NCBI GenBank assembly: GCA_964530165.1
Contig: CAZGYE010000090.1
Span: 1 to 17,581 of the forward strand
Length of the DNA: 17,581 nucleotides
Direction of reading: 5' to 3'
DNA from: CAZGYE01 sp964530165
GTDB taxonomy: Bacteria; Planctomycetota; Planctomycetia; Planctomycetales; Planctomycetaceae
Shown: positions 1-6,712 of the stretch, one piece after another
Position numbering within the stretch: position 1 is the first letter of the stretch
Layout: every line of letters starts with the position of its first letter
Program-made: the position numbers and the translations under genes
Notes under the pieces: model-generated
Seen by the model: the letters and a program-made list of their open reading frames with translations, nothing else
What the model was told of the DNA's origin: nothing
The model's database searches: none

Positions 1-175
1 GTGCATGCTCCGGGGCCACGTTCGCTTCGCTCTCTTAGGCCCCGCCACCCCGCCGTTCGCTTCGCTCTCTTAGGCCCCGCCACCCCGCCGCTCTCTTAGG
101 CCCCGCCACCCCGCCGCTCACGCTCGCGGCTCGTATCAGGATTTTCAACAGGTTGCAAGGGTTTTGAAACTGCTT
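1..175. repeat. GC-rich intergenic tandem repeat at left end
   Basis: Two 35-bp copies (19-53 and 54-88) are identical, and a third copy (89-114) lacks 9 bp of the unit. All share the core CTCTTAGGCCCCGCCACCCC. The preceding GCATGCTCCGGGGCCACG (3-20) and the following GC-rich run appear to belong to the same element. No credible coding sequence covers it. The complementary strand of this element resembles 17513-17566 at the other end of the window, so it is probably a dispersed intergenic repeat and not a one-off. Function is unknown. Confidence 0.75.
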
Positions 176-526
176 CTACCGACAATGTGCGCAGGGCGCC
201 AGGTCTCTCAGCCAGAAATCACGGCAACGTGGGCGGTACCTGGGAGAGTAGTCGGCGCGAACAGGGACCCTGCCGACCTGTTTGTCTTGCACGAGATCTC
301 TGCCATAGTCGACGCGAGAGCACCCCGTCTCTTCGAAGCCGCAGTTGCCGCGCGGGCAGAACCGACGGCAGGCACACAGCCGACTTTCTTTGTCACACTG
401 CACGTAGTGTTCGCGATGGTGCCGGTGCCAAATTCCACCGTCTCGGTCCCAAAGACCGGCGTCCAACGTTCCGGCAAAGCAGACGATGACGGCAAGCAAG
501 GCAGCGAATCGGAACCGGCAACGCAT
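176..526 (-). CDS. small cysteine-rich secreted protein, unknown function
   Basis: This would encode 116 residues. I chose the ATG at 526-524 because a GGAGGGG Shine-Dalgarno lies just upstream; an ATG 12 nt earlier (538) would place that motif inside the gene. The N-terminus is a clear signal peptide: Arg-rich start, hydrophobic stretch at residues 8-20, and likely cleavage near residue 23 (LDAG). The mature part has nine cysteines (residues 44, 51, 53, 57, 62, 69, 101, 112, 115) and a His-rich patch (about 33-40), so disulfide bonding or metal binding is possible. The open frame continues upstream to 778, but that part looks non-coding. I do not recognise the family. It stands alone, divergent from the EF-hand gene and pointing into the left-end repeat. 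The signal peptide and RBS are the main support. Confidence 0.5.
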   Translation of the reverse strand: MRCRFRFAALLAVIVCFAGTLDAGLWDRDGGIWHRHHREHYVQCDKESRLCACRRFCPRGNCGFEETGCSRVDYGRDLVQDKQVGRVPVRADYSPRYRPRCRDFWLRDLAPCAHCR

Positions 527-888
527 GATCCCCTCCATTGTGAGTGAAGCCTGTTTCTTTCTCGTGAATGGTGAGGCGCCGGGCTGAGGTTTTCTCAGGC
601 GTCTGCGCAAATGCAGCCGATTCTCGATCGCACAAACCGGCAGAATCCCTACAACCGAATCAATCCCCACCAGGGCGCGAAGCCGTTTCAAAACCCGATT
701 TTGGAAGTGTGGCACGCCCAGACTGCAGGGATGGGCGTGGCGAGCGTGGTTCAAGCGATTGTTTCCCCATGTCGGCAATTTTCACCGAAACTCTGCGAAG
801 AGGCTGGTGTTTATTCTTGTGTGAAGGGAAACTCGGGTGTCGGGCGGCACGGCACACTTCAATCGATGACTTGTTTAGGAAAAGAACG
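527..888. other. intergenic region between divergent genes, no gene seen
   Basis: These 362 bases separate the starts of the Cys-rich gene (-) and the EF-hand gene (+). Open frames cross it on both strands, but none has a credible start, RBS or recognisable protein. A short hairpin (CTGAG 584-588 with CTCAG 594-598) lies in the presumed leader of the minus-strand gene. I found no convincing -35/-10 pair for either gene, although promoters for both must lie here. Confidence 0.5.
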
Positions 889-1698
889 ATGAAACACTCT
901 CTGTATGCGTGGATCGCCGTTTGCGGCGCGTTGGCTGTCTTCAGCATGCCCGTCGCGGCGCAGGAATCGAAGCCGAAACCCGGTGAGCGAGACGCCCGAC
1001 GGGGCAAAGTTCCAGCGAAACGCGCCGAGCAATTCTTCAAGCGTCTGGATGCGAACGGCGACGGCAAGATCACCAAAGACGAGGTGCCCGAGCGGTTCAA
1101 ACCGCGGATGGATGCGCTACTTCAGCAGGCGGGCAAAGGGCAGGATGGTTCGATCAGCAAGGAAGAGTTCGGCAAGCTCATCGCCCAGCGCGGCGGTCCG
1201 CACGGCCGGCCTGGTGAGCGACGCGGCGGCCCGCAAGGGGGACATGGCGGGTTTCATCTGCCGTTGTTCTTCCAGAAGCTCGACGCCGACAAAGACGGAG
1301 CGCTCAGCAAGGATGAAGTCACAAAAGCTGTCGAGAAGTTCGATGAGTTGGACAAAAACAAAGACGGCAAGCTCGATCCGCGTGAGCTGTTCGGACCCCG
1401 CCCCGGCGGGCCTCAGTTCGGCCGCGGGCGGCCCGGCCAGCGTCCCGAAGGCGCCGGCCGCGGCGAGTTCGCTGAGCGGTTCTTCAAGCAGGCCGACAAG
1501 AACAACGACGGCAAAATCTCCCAAGACGAAGCGCCCGAGAGACTCAAACAGCACTTCTCGAAGTTCGATGCGAACAGCGACGGCGCCGTCGACCTCGACG
1601 AATTCAAGAAGGGATTCGCCGGCCGGCGCGGTGGTCGTCCCGGCGGACAGCGTCCGGAGGGGCGTCGCAAACGAGACAATCGCAAACGAGACAAATAG
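889..1698 (+). CDS. secreted EF-hand calcium-binding repeat protein
   Basis: The protein has 269 residues. The ATG at 889 is preceded by an AGGAAAAG RBS, and a signal peptide (residues 1-24, ending PVAAQ) starts exactly there; the frame is open back to 568, but that upstream part is not plausible. Five canonical 12-residue EF loops with D-x-[DN]-x-D-G and a final Glu start at residues 54, 132, 155, 203 and 227. A sixth at 82-93 has Gly at loop positions 1 and 3 and probably binds poorly. Gly/Arg/Pro-rich linkers (about 101-123, 169-193 and 245-269) separate the EF blocks and form a basic tail. Secreted EF-hand proteins of this type are common in planctomycetes; roles in Ca2+ binding or matrix attachment are inferred. 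It is transcribed alone and ends at a strong terminator. Confidence 0.93.
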   Translation: MKHSLYAWIAVCGALAVFSMPVAAQESKPKPGERDARRGKVPAKRAEQFFKRLDANGDGKITKDEVPERFKPRMDALLQQAGKGQDGSISKEEFGKLIAQRGGPHGRPGERRGGPQGGHGGFHLPLFFQKLDADKDGALSKDEVTKAVEKFDELDKNKDGKLDPRELFGPRPGGPQFGRGRPGQRPEGAGRGEFAERFFKQADKNNDGKISQDEAPERLKQHFSKFDANSDGAVDLDEFKKGFAGRRGGRPGGQRPEGRRKRDNRKRDK

Positions 1699-1730
1699 AT
1701 TGGCAGCCGAATAAAACACTCTTCACACCG

Positions 1731-1770
1731 AAGCGCCTTTCTCGGCCTCCTGAGAAAGGCGCTTTCTTCT
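1731..1770 (+). terminator. intrinsic terminator after EF-hand gene
   Basis: A perfect 13-bp stem (AAGCGCCTTTCTC at 1731-1743 with its complement at 1752-1764) encloses an 8-nt loop and is followed by TCTTCT. It lies 33 nt after the EF-hand stop and 15 nt before the end of the convergent CRTAC1 gene. The T-rich side faces the plus strand, so it mainly serves the EF-hand gene, though the hairpin could also halt the opposing transcript. Confidence 0.85.
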
Positions 1771-1778
1771 GTCTGCCG

Positions 1779-3560
1779 TCATCTCACTGCTTCGCCGGCG
1801 CCTTCGACCAGTCGAACTGTGCCGCCGGCCGGCAAATTCCGCCAGGTTTCCACGGCTCCTCCGGGCCACCAAACGCGCACGCTGGAAACGCTTTGCGAAT
1901 CGCCGGTAGCAATCAACACACGGTCGTCGTTGCTGGCCTGAAAGCTGCCGCCGGCCGGAACGTGAGTTGCCACGGTTCTCCCGGAGACGACCGCCTCGAC
2001 GCGCGCTCCCAGTGGTTGTCGGGATGAGCGGATGCCGATCAACTTGATTTGCAGGCTTTTGCCGGCCCGCCGGCTGTCGTTGCGCAGCAATGCCGGCGGT
2101 TTCATCAGTTGGCTGACAACCAGGTCCGTATCGCCGTCGTTATCGAGGTCGCCAAAGGCCGTCGCTCGCCCCAGCCAGCGCTTTTGGAAGTAATCGCCGG
2201 CTGCTTGGGAGACGTCAACGAAACGCTTCCCGCCTTTGTTCCGCAACAGGTGAGGAAACATTTCGTATTCGTATTGTTCGCCTAGGGAAGTCGAGTCCCA
2301 GATGTGACCGTTGGCAACATACAAATCGGGCCAGCCGTCGAGGTCGAAATCCGCAAGAACAATTCCGAATCCCAGTGCTGGACGGGAGACGGCGTTGACT
2401 CTCAGTTCCGAGTTGGTTGGCAGAAAGCCTTGCTCGCCCTCGTTGGAAAAAACGTCGTTGACTTGGCCGCGAAAGTTGGTCACACACAAATCAAAGCGTC
2501 CATCACCATTGTAGTCGCCGCAGGCGATCCCCATACTGCTGCCGGCGTGCCCGTCCTCGCTGACCGCGACCCCCTGGACGACGCCCTCCTCTTCAAAGTG
2601 CAAACCGCCCAGATTGCGAAACAGAAAATTGCGGGTCGTGTCGTTGGCGACGTAGATGTCCAAACGCTGATCTTGGTCGAGATCGACGATTTCGACGGCC
2701 AATCCTTTGCCGTCGGCGGAGATTTCGATGCCGGCCTGGGATCCCGCGTTTTCGAACCGACCGTCCCCTTGGTTGCGGTAGAGACGATCTGCCTGACCGG
2801 GCTGCGTCCAGGGGCTACAGGACGACTGCAATGGCGGGCGTTGGGGGCATTCCAAGTAATTGGTGACGTAAAGTTCGAGGTTGCCGTCTCCGTCCAAATC
2901 GGCGAACGCCGCACTGGCGCCCCACTGTTCGTCTCCCAATCCCGCCTGCACCGTCACCTCTTCAAACGTACCGTCGCCGTTGTTGTGCCAAAGGCGATTG
3001 GGCCCGTAGTAGGTCACGAACAAATCCGTGAAGCCGTCATTATCGTAGTCGGCGGCGGCACAACCCATACCGAAACCGAATGCCGCCAGACCGGCCGATT
3101 CCGTCACGTCTTCGTACTCCAATGCGCCAAGGGCGCGATAGAGCCGATTGGATGCGCCGACTTTTTCGGCGGGACGCTCGAAGTGCGACCCGTTGACAAA
3201 AAATAGATCAAGACGGCCGTCACCGTTGTAGTCCAACAGCGCCACACCCCCGCCGTTTTGCTCGGTCATGTAAAGCTGGGGACTTGGACTTCCGTAGTAT
3301 TCAAAGTCGATCCCCGACCGTTCGGTCACGTGTGCGAAGCGAATAGGAGACTCCGTCGCCGTTTGGCGGCGGCGCATGTCACCGGCGTGTGAGACCGCCG
3401 GCAACATCACGTTGCGGTGCAAAGCGTGTGACGCGTCATCCGGTGGCGCGCCGGTGCATGGCCATAGCGTGCGGCGGTAGGTGGACACGGCCGCGACGGC
3501 AACCACCGACAGGACCAAAATGGTGAACAGTGCAGTTCGAAAGGACTTGTTCACACTCAT
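1779..3560 (-). CDS. CRTAC1-type FG-GAP/VCBS repeat protein with ASPIC/UnbV domain, membrane-anchored
   Basis: The protein has 593 residues. Residues 1-27 form a signal anchor or signal peptide. From about residue 75 there are seven beta-propeller repeats, each with an Asp-rich Ca2+-binding loop such as DYNGDGRLDLF, DYDNDGFTDLF, DLDGDGNLELY, DFDLDGWPDLY and DLDNDGDTDLV. The last ~90 residues form an ASPIC/UnbV domain (GARVEAVV...GGSFQASNDDR...WWPGG). The family is extracellular, related to cartilage acidic protein 1, and very abundant in planctomycetes. Its biochemical role is not established; Ca2+-dependent adhesion or protein binding is likely. The start ATG overlaps the stop of the upstream TPR gene as ATGA, so translation is probably coupled. 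The RBS inside the TPR gene is weak, which fits coupling. It converges on the EF-hand gene. Confidence 0.93.
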   Translation of the reverse strand: MSVNKSFRTALFTILVLSVVAVAAVSTYRRTLWPCTGAPPDDASHALHRNVMLPAVSHAGDMRRRQTATESPIRFAHVTERSGIDFEYYGSPSPQLYMTEQNGGGVALLDYNGDGRLDLFFVNGSHFERPAEKVGASNRLYRALGALEYEDVTESAGLAAFGFGMGCAAADYDNDGFTDLFVTYYGPNRLWHNNGDGTFEEVTVQAGLGDEQWGASAAFADLDGDGNLELYVTNYLECPQRPPLQSSCSPWTQPGQADRLYRNQGDGRFENAGSQAGIEISADGKGLAVEIVDLDQDQRLDIYVANDTTRNFLFRNLGGLHFEEEGVVQGVAVSEDGHAGSSMGIACGDYNGDGRFDLCVTNFRGQVNDVFSNEGEQGFLPTNSELRVNAVSRPALGFGIVLADFDLDGWPDLYVANGHIWDSTSLGEQYEYEMFPHLLRNKGGKRFVDVSQAAGDYFQKRWLGRATAFGDLDNDGDTDLVVSQLMKPPALLRNDSRRAGKSLQIKLIGIRSSRQPLGARVEAVVSGRTVATHVPAGGSFQASNDDRVLIATGDSQSVSSVRVWWPGGAVETWRNLPAGGTVRLVEGAGEAVR

Positions 3561-4867
3561 TGTGCCGGTCTCGTCTGCAACTTCTCAACACCAGAACGAA
3601 GACTCAGTCCCAGCGGCGGCTCGAGAATCGGGTCTCGCGCCATTTTTTTCAGGTTCTGGAGGACGATCCTCCAGCCGGCCGCCTGATCCCACTTGCCCAA
3701 CCGTTCGCACAGCTTGACGATCTTCTCACATTGCGCTGCCGTGATTTTGGGGAACGTGTAGTCCTGCACCACGACGAGTTCGGTGTGTGCTCGGTCGAGT
3801 TGAACGACCAGCTCGAGCATTTTCCCGGCTTCCTGTTTTCTCCCCAACCGCTGCAGCAGCCGCGCTTTCCGAGCGACATACTCAGGCTCCAATGGTCGAA
3901 GGGCCAGCGCGCGGTTCAACTGTTGGAGTGCTTCATCGAGTTGGCCCCGTCTTTTGGCAATCTGAGAACGGAGCGACCAATACCGATCGTCGTTCGCGTA
4001 GGAAGAGCCCCCCGTTCCCTCCCCCGAGGATGCCCGTGGTCGTTCGAGGACCTGCTCGGCCAGGTCGATGTCACCTTGGTCGACGAAGAAACCGGCTGCC
4101 AGGAACCGAGTGCGGGGATCGTCCGGTTTCTGCGCCAGAGCCGAGCGCAGCAATTTGTCGGCTCGGCGGATGTGACCCATCAGCCAGTGGCAATATCCCA
4201 ACGACAGCCGTACCGACGCCTGGCCGGGACGACGCTGTTCGATCTCTTCCAGATAACCAAAAAATTCGTGCGGATTCGGATCAAACACTTCCGCGTTCAG
4301 CAGGTCCGGCAGCACCTTCAAATCGTTTGGCAGCAACCGCAGCCTGTCTTTCAGAAGTTCGACCACGTCACGGGGCCGCAGCTCGGTCTCGTACAACCAC
4401 TTGAGCTTGTAGCGGGCTTTGTCCGCCCGCGGGTACAATTCCAAATGACGCAGCAGCACCTCTTCGGCCCGATCGAATTGGGCGTCCCGCAACAGAGTTG
4501 CGGAGAGTGCGAAGCTGGCTTCTTCGTGCGCCGCAGCTTTCTCCGGGATGCGTTCGAACGTGTCAATCGAGCTCTGAAGTTCGCCCGCGACATGCAAGCT
4601 CAGCCCGCGCAGCAGGAGCGCCTCGGGATTGGCCGGCTCAAACCAAAGGAGCCATGCGAGCGTCTTCTGTGCCGATGCGGGGTCCTTTTTCAGCACGAAC
4701 CGTTCGGCTTCTTTGAGAGTCTCTGCCGAGGAACTTCGGACGTACCAGCCAACCGCTGCGTACCCGCAACCGGCCAGAACGACCAATGAACCAGCCGCCA
4801 ACACCCATTTTCGAATCCCCGGGAATCGTGGGCTGCGATCCCACGGCTTTCGTGACTCATCACCCAT
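3557..4867 (-). CDS. membrane-anchored TPR protein
   Basis: The protein has 436 residues from the ATG at 4867-4865, which has a GGGAAGAG RBS 9 nt upstream. An upstream in-frame start at 4984 would add 39 residues with no secretion features and lacks support. Residues 1-20 are polar and basic, and a hydrophobic segment covers about 21-43. It contains LAGC (residues 31-34), so either a transmembrane anchor or a lipoprotein signal is possible. About eight degenerate TPR units follow (about 50-400), built of helix pairs with A/G/L-rich spacing (for example around LLLRGLSLHVAGE and VRLSLGYCHWLMG). A Gly/Ser-rich insertion lies near residues 285-300. It probably serves as a protein-interaction scaffold on the outer side of the cytoplasmic membrane. 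Its stop overlaps the start of the CRTAC1 gene, so the two products may act together. Confidence 0.88.
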   Translation of the reverse strand: MGDESRKPWDRSPRFPGIRKWVLAAGSLVVLAGCGYAAVGWYVRSSSAETLKEAERFVLKKDPASAQKTLAWLLWFEPANPEALLLRGLSLHVAGELQSSIDTFERIPEKAAAHEEASFALSATLLRDAQFDRAEEVLLRHLELYPRADKARYKLKWLYETELRPRDVVELLKDRLRLLPNDLKVLPDLLNAEVFDPNPHEFFGYLEEIEQRRPGQASVRLSLGYCHWLMGHIRRADKLLRSALAQKPDDPRTRFLAAGFFVDQGDIDLAEQVLERPRASSGEGTGGSSYANDDRYWSLRSQIAKRRGQLDEALQQLNRALALRPLEPEYVARKARLLQRLGRKQEAGKMLELVVQLDRAHTELVVVQDYTFPKITAAQCEKIVKLCERLGKWDQAAGWRIVLQNLKKMARDPILEPPLGLSLRSGVEKLQTRPAQ

Positions 4868-4960
4868 GGTCCAAGACTCTTCCCACTTTCTTACGGTAAC
4901 CGACGTTCGCCGGGCCTTCAAAGGGCAATTTGAGATTTTTCTCAATTTGGCATGCCTCGG

Positions 4961-4985
4961 GTTGAAATTGCTTGACATTTTCAAC
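4961..4985. promoter_or_regulatory. operator-like dyad spanning the DUF1559 -35 box
   Basis: GTTGAAA (4961-4967) and TTTCAAC (4979-4985) form a perfect 7-bp inverted repeat with an 11-nt centre, and TG (4969-4970) and CA (4976-4977) extend the symmetry. The candidate -35 box TTGACA (4972-4977) lies inside it. This arrangement fits a dimeric repressor site, but no regulator gene is in the window. Confidence 0.4.
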
Positions 4986-5000
4986 TCAGATGTGCAAAAT
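4972..5000 (+). promoter_or_regulatory. sigma70-type promoter for the DUF1559 gene
   Basis: A consensus TTGACA (4972-4977) is followed after exactly 17 bp by CAAAAT (4995-5000, 4 of 6 matches to TATAAT). The predicted transcript would start about 120 nt before the DUF1559 ATG. The region is clearly more AT-rich than its surroundings, as expected for a promoter. Confidence 0.5.
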
Positions 5001-5128
5001 CAATTCTAAACATCGATCTGAGCGATCGGCGCCATTCTTTGTCGGTCGTGACAAGTCGCTAATTTTCGTAGCAAATTCTGTTTCGCAAAATCTTTCCGAA
5101 TCGACTTTCTTGGGAAAGGGGTCCTGCC

Positions 5129-6223
5129 ATGGTATCTTGCAAGTTTCGAAAAGCCTTTACGTTGATTGAGTTGCTGGTGGTGATTGCGATCATCGCCATC
5201 CTGATTGCGCTGTTGTTGCCGGCCGTCCAGCAGGCGCGGGAAGCCGCACGCCGTAGCCAGTGCAAGAACAACATGAAGCAAATTGGCCTGGCGATGCACA
5301 ACTACCTCGATGTCTTCGGCCAGTTGCCGCCAGGGGTCGTCAATCCCGGCGCGAATGCGAATGGGGTCTACAATACTCCTGGAGCCGACCCCGGATTGAA
5401 TCACACAGGCTGGGTCTATTTGCTTCCCTATCTCGATCAAGCCGGCCTTTACAATCAATTCGACTTGAACTGCGCCACCGGTGGAGTGCAACGCAACCGG
5501 ACGCCTCGGTGCGGCTGGGGCGGCGGCGTCAATCCCAACGAAGCTCTAATCAGCACCAAGCTCACCGTGTTGCTCTGTCCCTCCGATCCAGGGACGGCCA
5601 CGAACTCCAGCCATGGATCGGCCGCCAGTACTTGGTGGAAAAACCACTACTGGACCACCAATCACGGACGGACCAGTTACCTGTTCTGTGCCGGCGGCCA
5701 CGGCGTCGGTTGGGCGAATGGTGCACTCTGGAGTGCTTACGCGAGTTCAAAAAGCAATCTTTCCAATGGGATGACAGGCATCAGGTACCGCGGCGCCTTT
5801 GGCTACAACGGCGCCGCGAGAATGCGGGACTTCACAGACGGAACCAGCATGACGATCACCGCGACGGAGACGGTCGTGAACAGGGCGAGTAGCGCGTATG
5901 ATCCAGTCTGGGCTGCATACACTTGGGTGGCGGGACCATTTGCAATTAACCACCCCAACATCAACCCGAACCACATCAACAACTTCCGCTATCACATCAA
6001 CGGAATGAATTGCATGGATAGTGCCACTTCGGGGTGTCCCGTTACCGGGGCCCCCAACACAGTACTTCCCACAACGGGGGTCGCGTCGAGCGTGCATGAG
6101 GGCGGGGCGCACTTCCTGTTTGGCGACGGGAGCGTGAAGTTCTTGAGCGAGAATATGGATCAATCGACGTATGCGCTGTTGACCCGACTGGCCGATGGCG
6201 TGCCCCTCGGTGACGAGTTCTAG
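5129..6223 (+). CDS. DUF1559 protein with type II/IV pseudopilin-like N-terminus
   Basis: The protein has 364 residues. The ATG at 5129 has an AAGGGG RBS 7 nt upstream. The N-terminus is a type IV prepilin signal: a short basic leader KFRKA, cleavage expected after Ala9, then FTLIE with the conserved Glu14 and a long hydrophobic helix (about 12-32), followed by PAVQQAREAARR. The usual residue before cleavage is Gly, so Ala is a small deviation. The middle is the DUF1559 (SBP_bac_10-type) domain, rich in Gly, Asn and aromatic residues. The C-terminus carries the family signature H-x9-DG (His323 to Asp333-Gly334, HEGGAHFLFGDG). DUF1559 proteins are expanded in planctomycetes and are thought to be pseudopilin-like envelope proteins; the exact role is unknown. 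A small lipoprotein-like gene follows in the same direction. Confidence 0.95.
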   Translation: MVSCKFRKAFTLIELLVVIAIIAILIALLLPAVQQAREAARRSQCKNNMKQIGLAMHNYLDVFGQLPPGVVNPGANANGVYNTPGADPGLNHTGWVYLLPYLDQAGLYNQFDLNCATGGVQRNRTPRCGWGGGVNPNEALISTKLTVLLCPSDPGTATNSSHGSAASTWWKNHYWTTNHGRTSYLFCAGGHGVGWANGALWSAYASSKSNLSNGMTGIRYRGAFGYNGAARMRDFTDGTSMTITATETVVNRASSAYDPVWAAYTWVAGPFAINHPNINPNHINNFRYHINGMNCMDSATSGCPVTGAPNTVLPTTGVASSVHEGGAHFLFGDGSVKFLSENMDQSTYALLTRLADGVPLGDEF

Positions 6224-6321
6224 TACCGATGGGTGGCTGGGTCAAAGTCTTCGATGCCCCAGGGAGTCGATCACCGTAAGATCTGGGGTTTCGCGGACTC
6301 AGCCCCAGCCACACCGTTCCC

Positions 6322-6340
6322 TTAGCTTCACGAAAGCTAA
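6322..6340. other. small intergenic hairpin
   Basis: TTAGCTT (6322-6328) and AAGCTAA (6334-6340) form a perfect 7-bp stem with a 5-nt loop, about 100 nt after the DUF1559 stop. No T-run follows, so it is not a standard intrinsic terminator. It could be a transcript-stabilising or attenuating hairpin between the DUF1559 gene and the small lipoprotein-like gene. Confidence 0.3.
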
Positions 6341-6446
6341 TGAGTGCATTGGAGTTATGCTTCGTTAAACGGGATTGGCACTAGCCGGGATTATTTATCA
6401 ACCGCCTAGCAGAGGACGAAGAGACAAGGGTGTAAAGGAACTGGTT

Positions 6447-6677
6447 ATGCGACGCATCGGTCGAATGGCTCTGAGTGTGTTGGTTGTTTGTGTCCCACTC
6501 GTTCTGCAACCAGGCTGTGGCGGGAGCGGCACCCGCGAACATCTTGAAGCGCCCCCTCCCGCAGAAGGAGAGGAACCAGACCCCACCGACATCCTGAACT
6601 TGACGGACCCCAAGGCCACTCCGGACTCAGCCACCACTCCGGATAAAGGCAAAGACTCCTCGAGTGACGCGCCCTGA
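6447..6677 (+). CDS. small lipoprotein-like secreted protein
   Basis: The protein has 76 residues. The ATG at 6447 is chosen because AAAGGA sits 6 nt upstream and a signal sequence starts there; the frame is open back to 6375. Residues 1-8 are basic, 9-20 hydrophobic, then LQPGCGG with Cys25. The residues before the Cys (Q-P-G) are unusual for a lipobox, so lipidation is likely but not certain. The mature part is short, disordered and rich in Pro, Asp, Glu, Thr and Ser, with no domain. Small GCG-type lipoproteins next to DUF1559 genes are a recurrent planctomycete pattern, so it may assist or accompany the DUF1559 protein. The 223-nt gap means co-transcription is possible but unproven. It converges on the TMTC-like gene, 35 nt away. 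Confidence 0.72.
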   Translation: MRRIGRMALSVLVVCVPLVLQPGCGGSGTREHLEAPPPAEGEEPDPTDILNLTDPKATPDSATTPDKGKDSSSDAP

Positions 6678-6712
6678 CGGCCGCAGTCGGTGAGAGTGAG
6701 ATTTTGGACGAC

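Noticed and set aside
19..114. CRISPR array at the left end
   Set aside because: Copies are directly adjacent with no unique spacers, and there are no cas genes.
1731..1764. Strong bidirectional terminator
   Set aside because: Only the plus-strand side has a T-rich tail; termination of the minus-strand transcript is possible but unsupported.
2304..3206. 300-residue plus-strand open frame opposite the CRTAC1 gene
   Set aside because: The periodic Val/Gly-rich sequence is the complement of the Asp-rich propeller repeats, and the minus-strand protein is clearly real.
3530..4789. 419-residue plus-strand open frame opposite the TPR gene
   Set aside because: It is a GC-rich antisense shadow without RBS or domain; the minus-strand frame has TPRs and an anchor.
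5129..6223. True type IV pilin gene
   Set aside because: The prepilin-like N-terminus is followed by a DUF1559 domain with H-x9-DG; no pilus assembly genes are present.
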